Assembly (NCBI RefSeq): GCF_003054555.1
Contig: NZ_CP026304.1
Location: 7,440,001-7,504,000, forward strand
Direction: 5' to 3'
Source: Streptomyces lunaelactis
GTDB taxonomy: Bacteria > Actinomycetota > Actinomycetes > Streptomycetales > Streptomycetaceae
Length of the DNA stretch: 64,000 bases
The translations under genes were made by a program, and so were the position numbers. Positions 63,222 to 64,000 of this stretch are shown here, piece by piece; the first letter of the stretch is position 1, and every line of letters begins with the position of its first letter. The notes under the pieces were generated by a model. It was not told the DNA's origin, ran no database searches, and saw only the letters and a list, made by a program, of their open reading frames with translations.

Positions 63222-64000
63222 ATGACAGCGACGACCGACGGAAGCGCCGGGCCCGTGAGGGCCGGCGCAGCCGCGGCCAGCAGGACAACGGACACGACTT
63301 CCGCCGCGAGCGACATCCTCGAGGCTGCCGGGCGGGCCGCGGAACGCTCCGTCCAGCATCTGCTGGGCCGCCAGGACGCCGAGGGCTGGTGGAAGGGCGA
63401 TCTCGAGACCAATGTGACGATGGACGCGGAGGATCTCCTCCTGCGCCAGTTCCTCGGCATCCAGGACGCGACGACCACCGAGGCGTCCGCCCGCTTCATC
63501 CGGGGCGAGCAGCGCGAGGACGGGACCTGGGCCACCTTCTATGGCGGTCCCGGTGAACTCTCCGCCACCATCGAGGCGTACGTCGCGCTGCGGCTGGCCG
63601 GGGACCGGCCGGACGAAGCGCACATGGCACGCGCCTCCGCCTGGATCCGCGAGCAGGGCGGCATCGCCGCCGGCCGGGTCTTCACCCGGATCTGGCTCGC
63701 GCTGTTCGGCTGGTGGAAGTGGGACGACCTGCCCGAGCTGCCGCCCGAGCTGATCTTCTTCCCCAAGTGGATGCCGCTGAACATCTACGACTTCGGCTGC
63801 TGGGCGCGCCAGACGATCGTGCCGCTCACCGTCGTCTCCGCGAAGCGGCCGGTACGGCCGGCGCCGTTCCCCCTCGACGAGCTGCACACCGACGCCCGGG
63901 TGCCGAACCCGCCCAAGCCGATGGCGCCCGCCGCGAGTTGGGACGGCTTCTTCCAGCGCGCGGACAAGGCACTGCACGTGTACCACCGGTTCGCGCCGCG
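63222..64000 (+). CDS. shc: Squalene-hopene cyclase (partial, 3' end outside window)
   Basis: The first 259 residues of a squalene-hopene cyclase, which folds squalene into pentacyclic hopene. After a Thr/Ala-rich leader come QHLLGRQDAEGWWKGDLETNVTMDAEDLL and QREDGTWATFYGGPGELSATIEAYVAL, including QW-type repeats that stabilise the alpha/alpha barrel. The catalytic DxDD motif lies beyond the window. The ATG at 63222 has AAGGGGAAGCC upstream. Membrane-associated in the cytoplasmic leaflet, acting after HpnCDE. Confidence 0.93.
   Translation, partial: MTATTDGSAGPVRAGAAAASRTTDTTSAASDILEAAGRAAERSVQHLLGRQDAEGWWKGDLETNVTMDAEDLLLRQFLGIQDATTTEASARFIRGEQREDGTWATFYGGPGELSATIEAYVALRLAGDRPDEAHMARASAWIREQGGIAAGRVFTRIWLALFGWWKWDDLPELPPELIFFPKWMPLNIYDFGCWARQTIVPLTVVSAKRPVRPAPFPLDELHTDARVPNPPKPMAPAASWDGFFQRADKALHVYHRFAP

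Overview
The window is high-GC chromosomal DNA with Streptomyces-type gene content: an SsgA-family sporulation protein, a streptogrisin-type protease, a CebEFG-like sugar importer, many Tat/Sec-exported hydrolases, and a hopanoid operon at the right end. Gene order (ABC-F, SsgA-like, ... idi ... hpnC-hpnD-small ORF-hpnE-polyprenyl synthetase-shc) resembles the S. coelicolor SCO67xx region as I remember it; that comparison is from memory, not a search. I see no rRNA, tRNA, CRISPR array, prophage or complete insertion sequence.

1-9.2 kb: the end of a baeRF-like gene, a VOC protein, a secreted amidase, an acyl-ACP desaturase with a striking tandem operator, dimethylargininase, an ABC-F antibiotic-resistance-type ATPase with a WblC/WhiB7-like promoter and long leader, an SsgA-like protein, a secreted beta-propeller, a YciI protein and endonuclease V, the last two separated by a 175-bp MITE-like element. 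9.2-17.8 kb: an enoyl-reductase-like protein and a fatty-acid/branched acyl-CoA catabolic run (alpha-methylacyl-CoA racemase, acyl-CoA dehydrogenase carrying an apparent 1-nt frameshift, thiolase, FadJ-type fusion), then a MerR regulator and a macro-domain protein.

17.9-34.6 kb: secreted and uptake functions: serine protease, cation efflux, sphingomyelinase-like phosphodiesterase, MpaB-type oxygenase, then a beta-glucan locus (GH1 beta-glucosidase, ABC importer, divergent secreted GH81 endo-beta-1,3-glucanase, LacI regulator) tied together by three TGAGAGCGCTCTCA-like operators, and two coupled exported peptidases. 34.7-50.8 kb: BCCT transporter, RNA methyltransferase, second ABC-F protein, Tex, an SCO6745-like protein, two DJ-1/PfpI proteins, enoyl-CoA hydratase, an anti-sigma-type ATPase, idi, a methyltransferase-acetyltransferase fusion, a second cation efflux protein and galE.

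51.1-58.2 kb is the most interesting block: seven overlapping or nearly overlapping genes for a CDP-alcohol phosphotransferase with a degenerate nucleotidyltransferase-like N-terminus, a separate intact nucleotidyltransferase, a glycerol-1-phosphate-dehydrogenase-like enzyme with the archaeal-type motif, a second CDP-alcohol phosphotransferase with an altered active site, a GT2 glycosyltransferase and a Wzm/Wzt-type exporter, closed by a 13-bp-stem terminator. I infer that it makes and exports a polyol-phosphate glycolipid or polymer. 58.2-64 kb is the hopanoid operon (hpnC, hpnD, a 28-codon overlapping small gene, hpnE, polyprenyl synthetase, shc, which runs off the window end).
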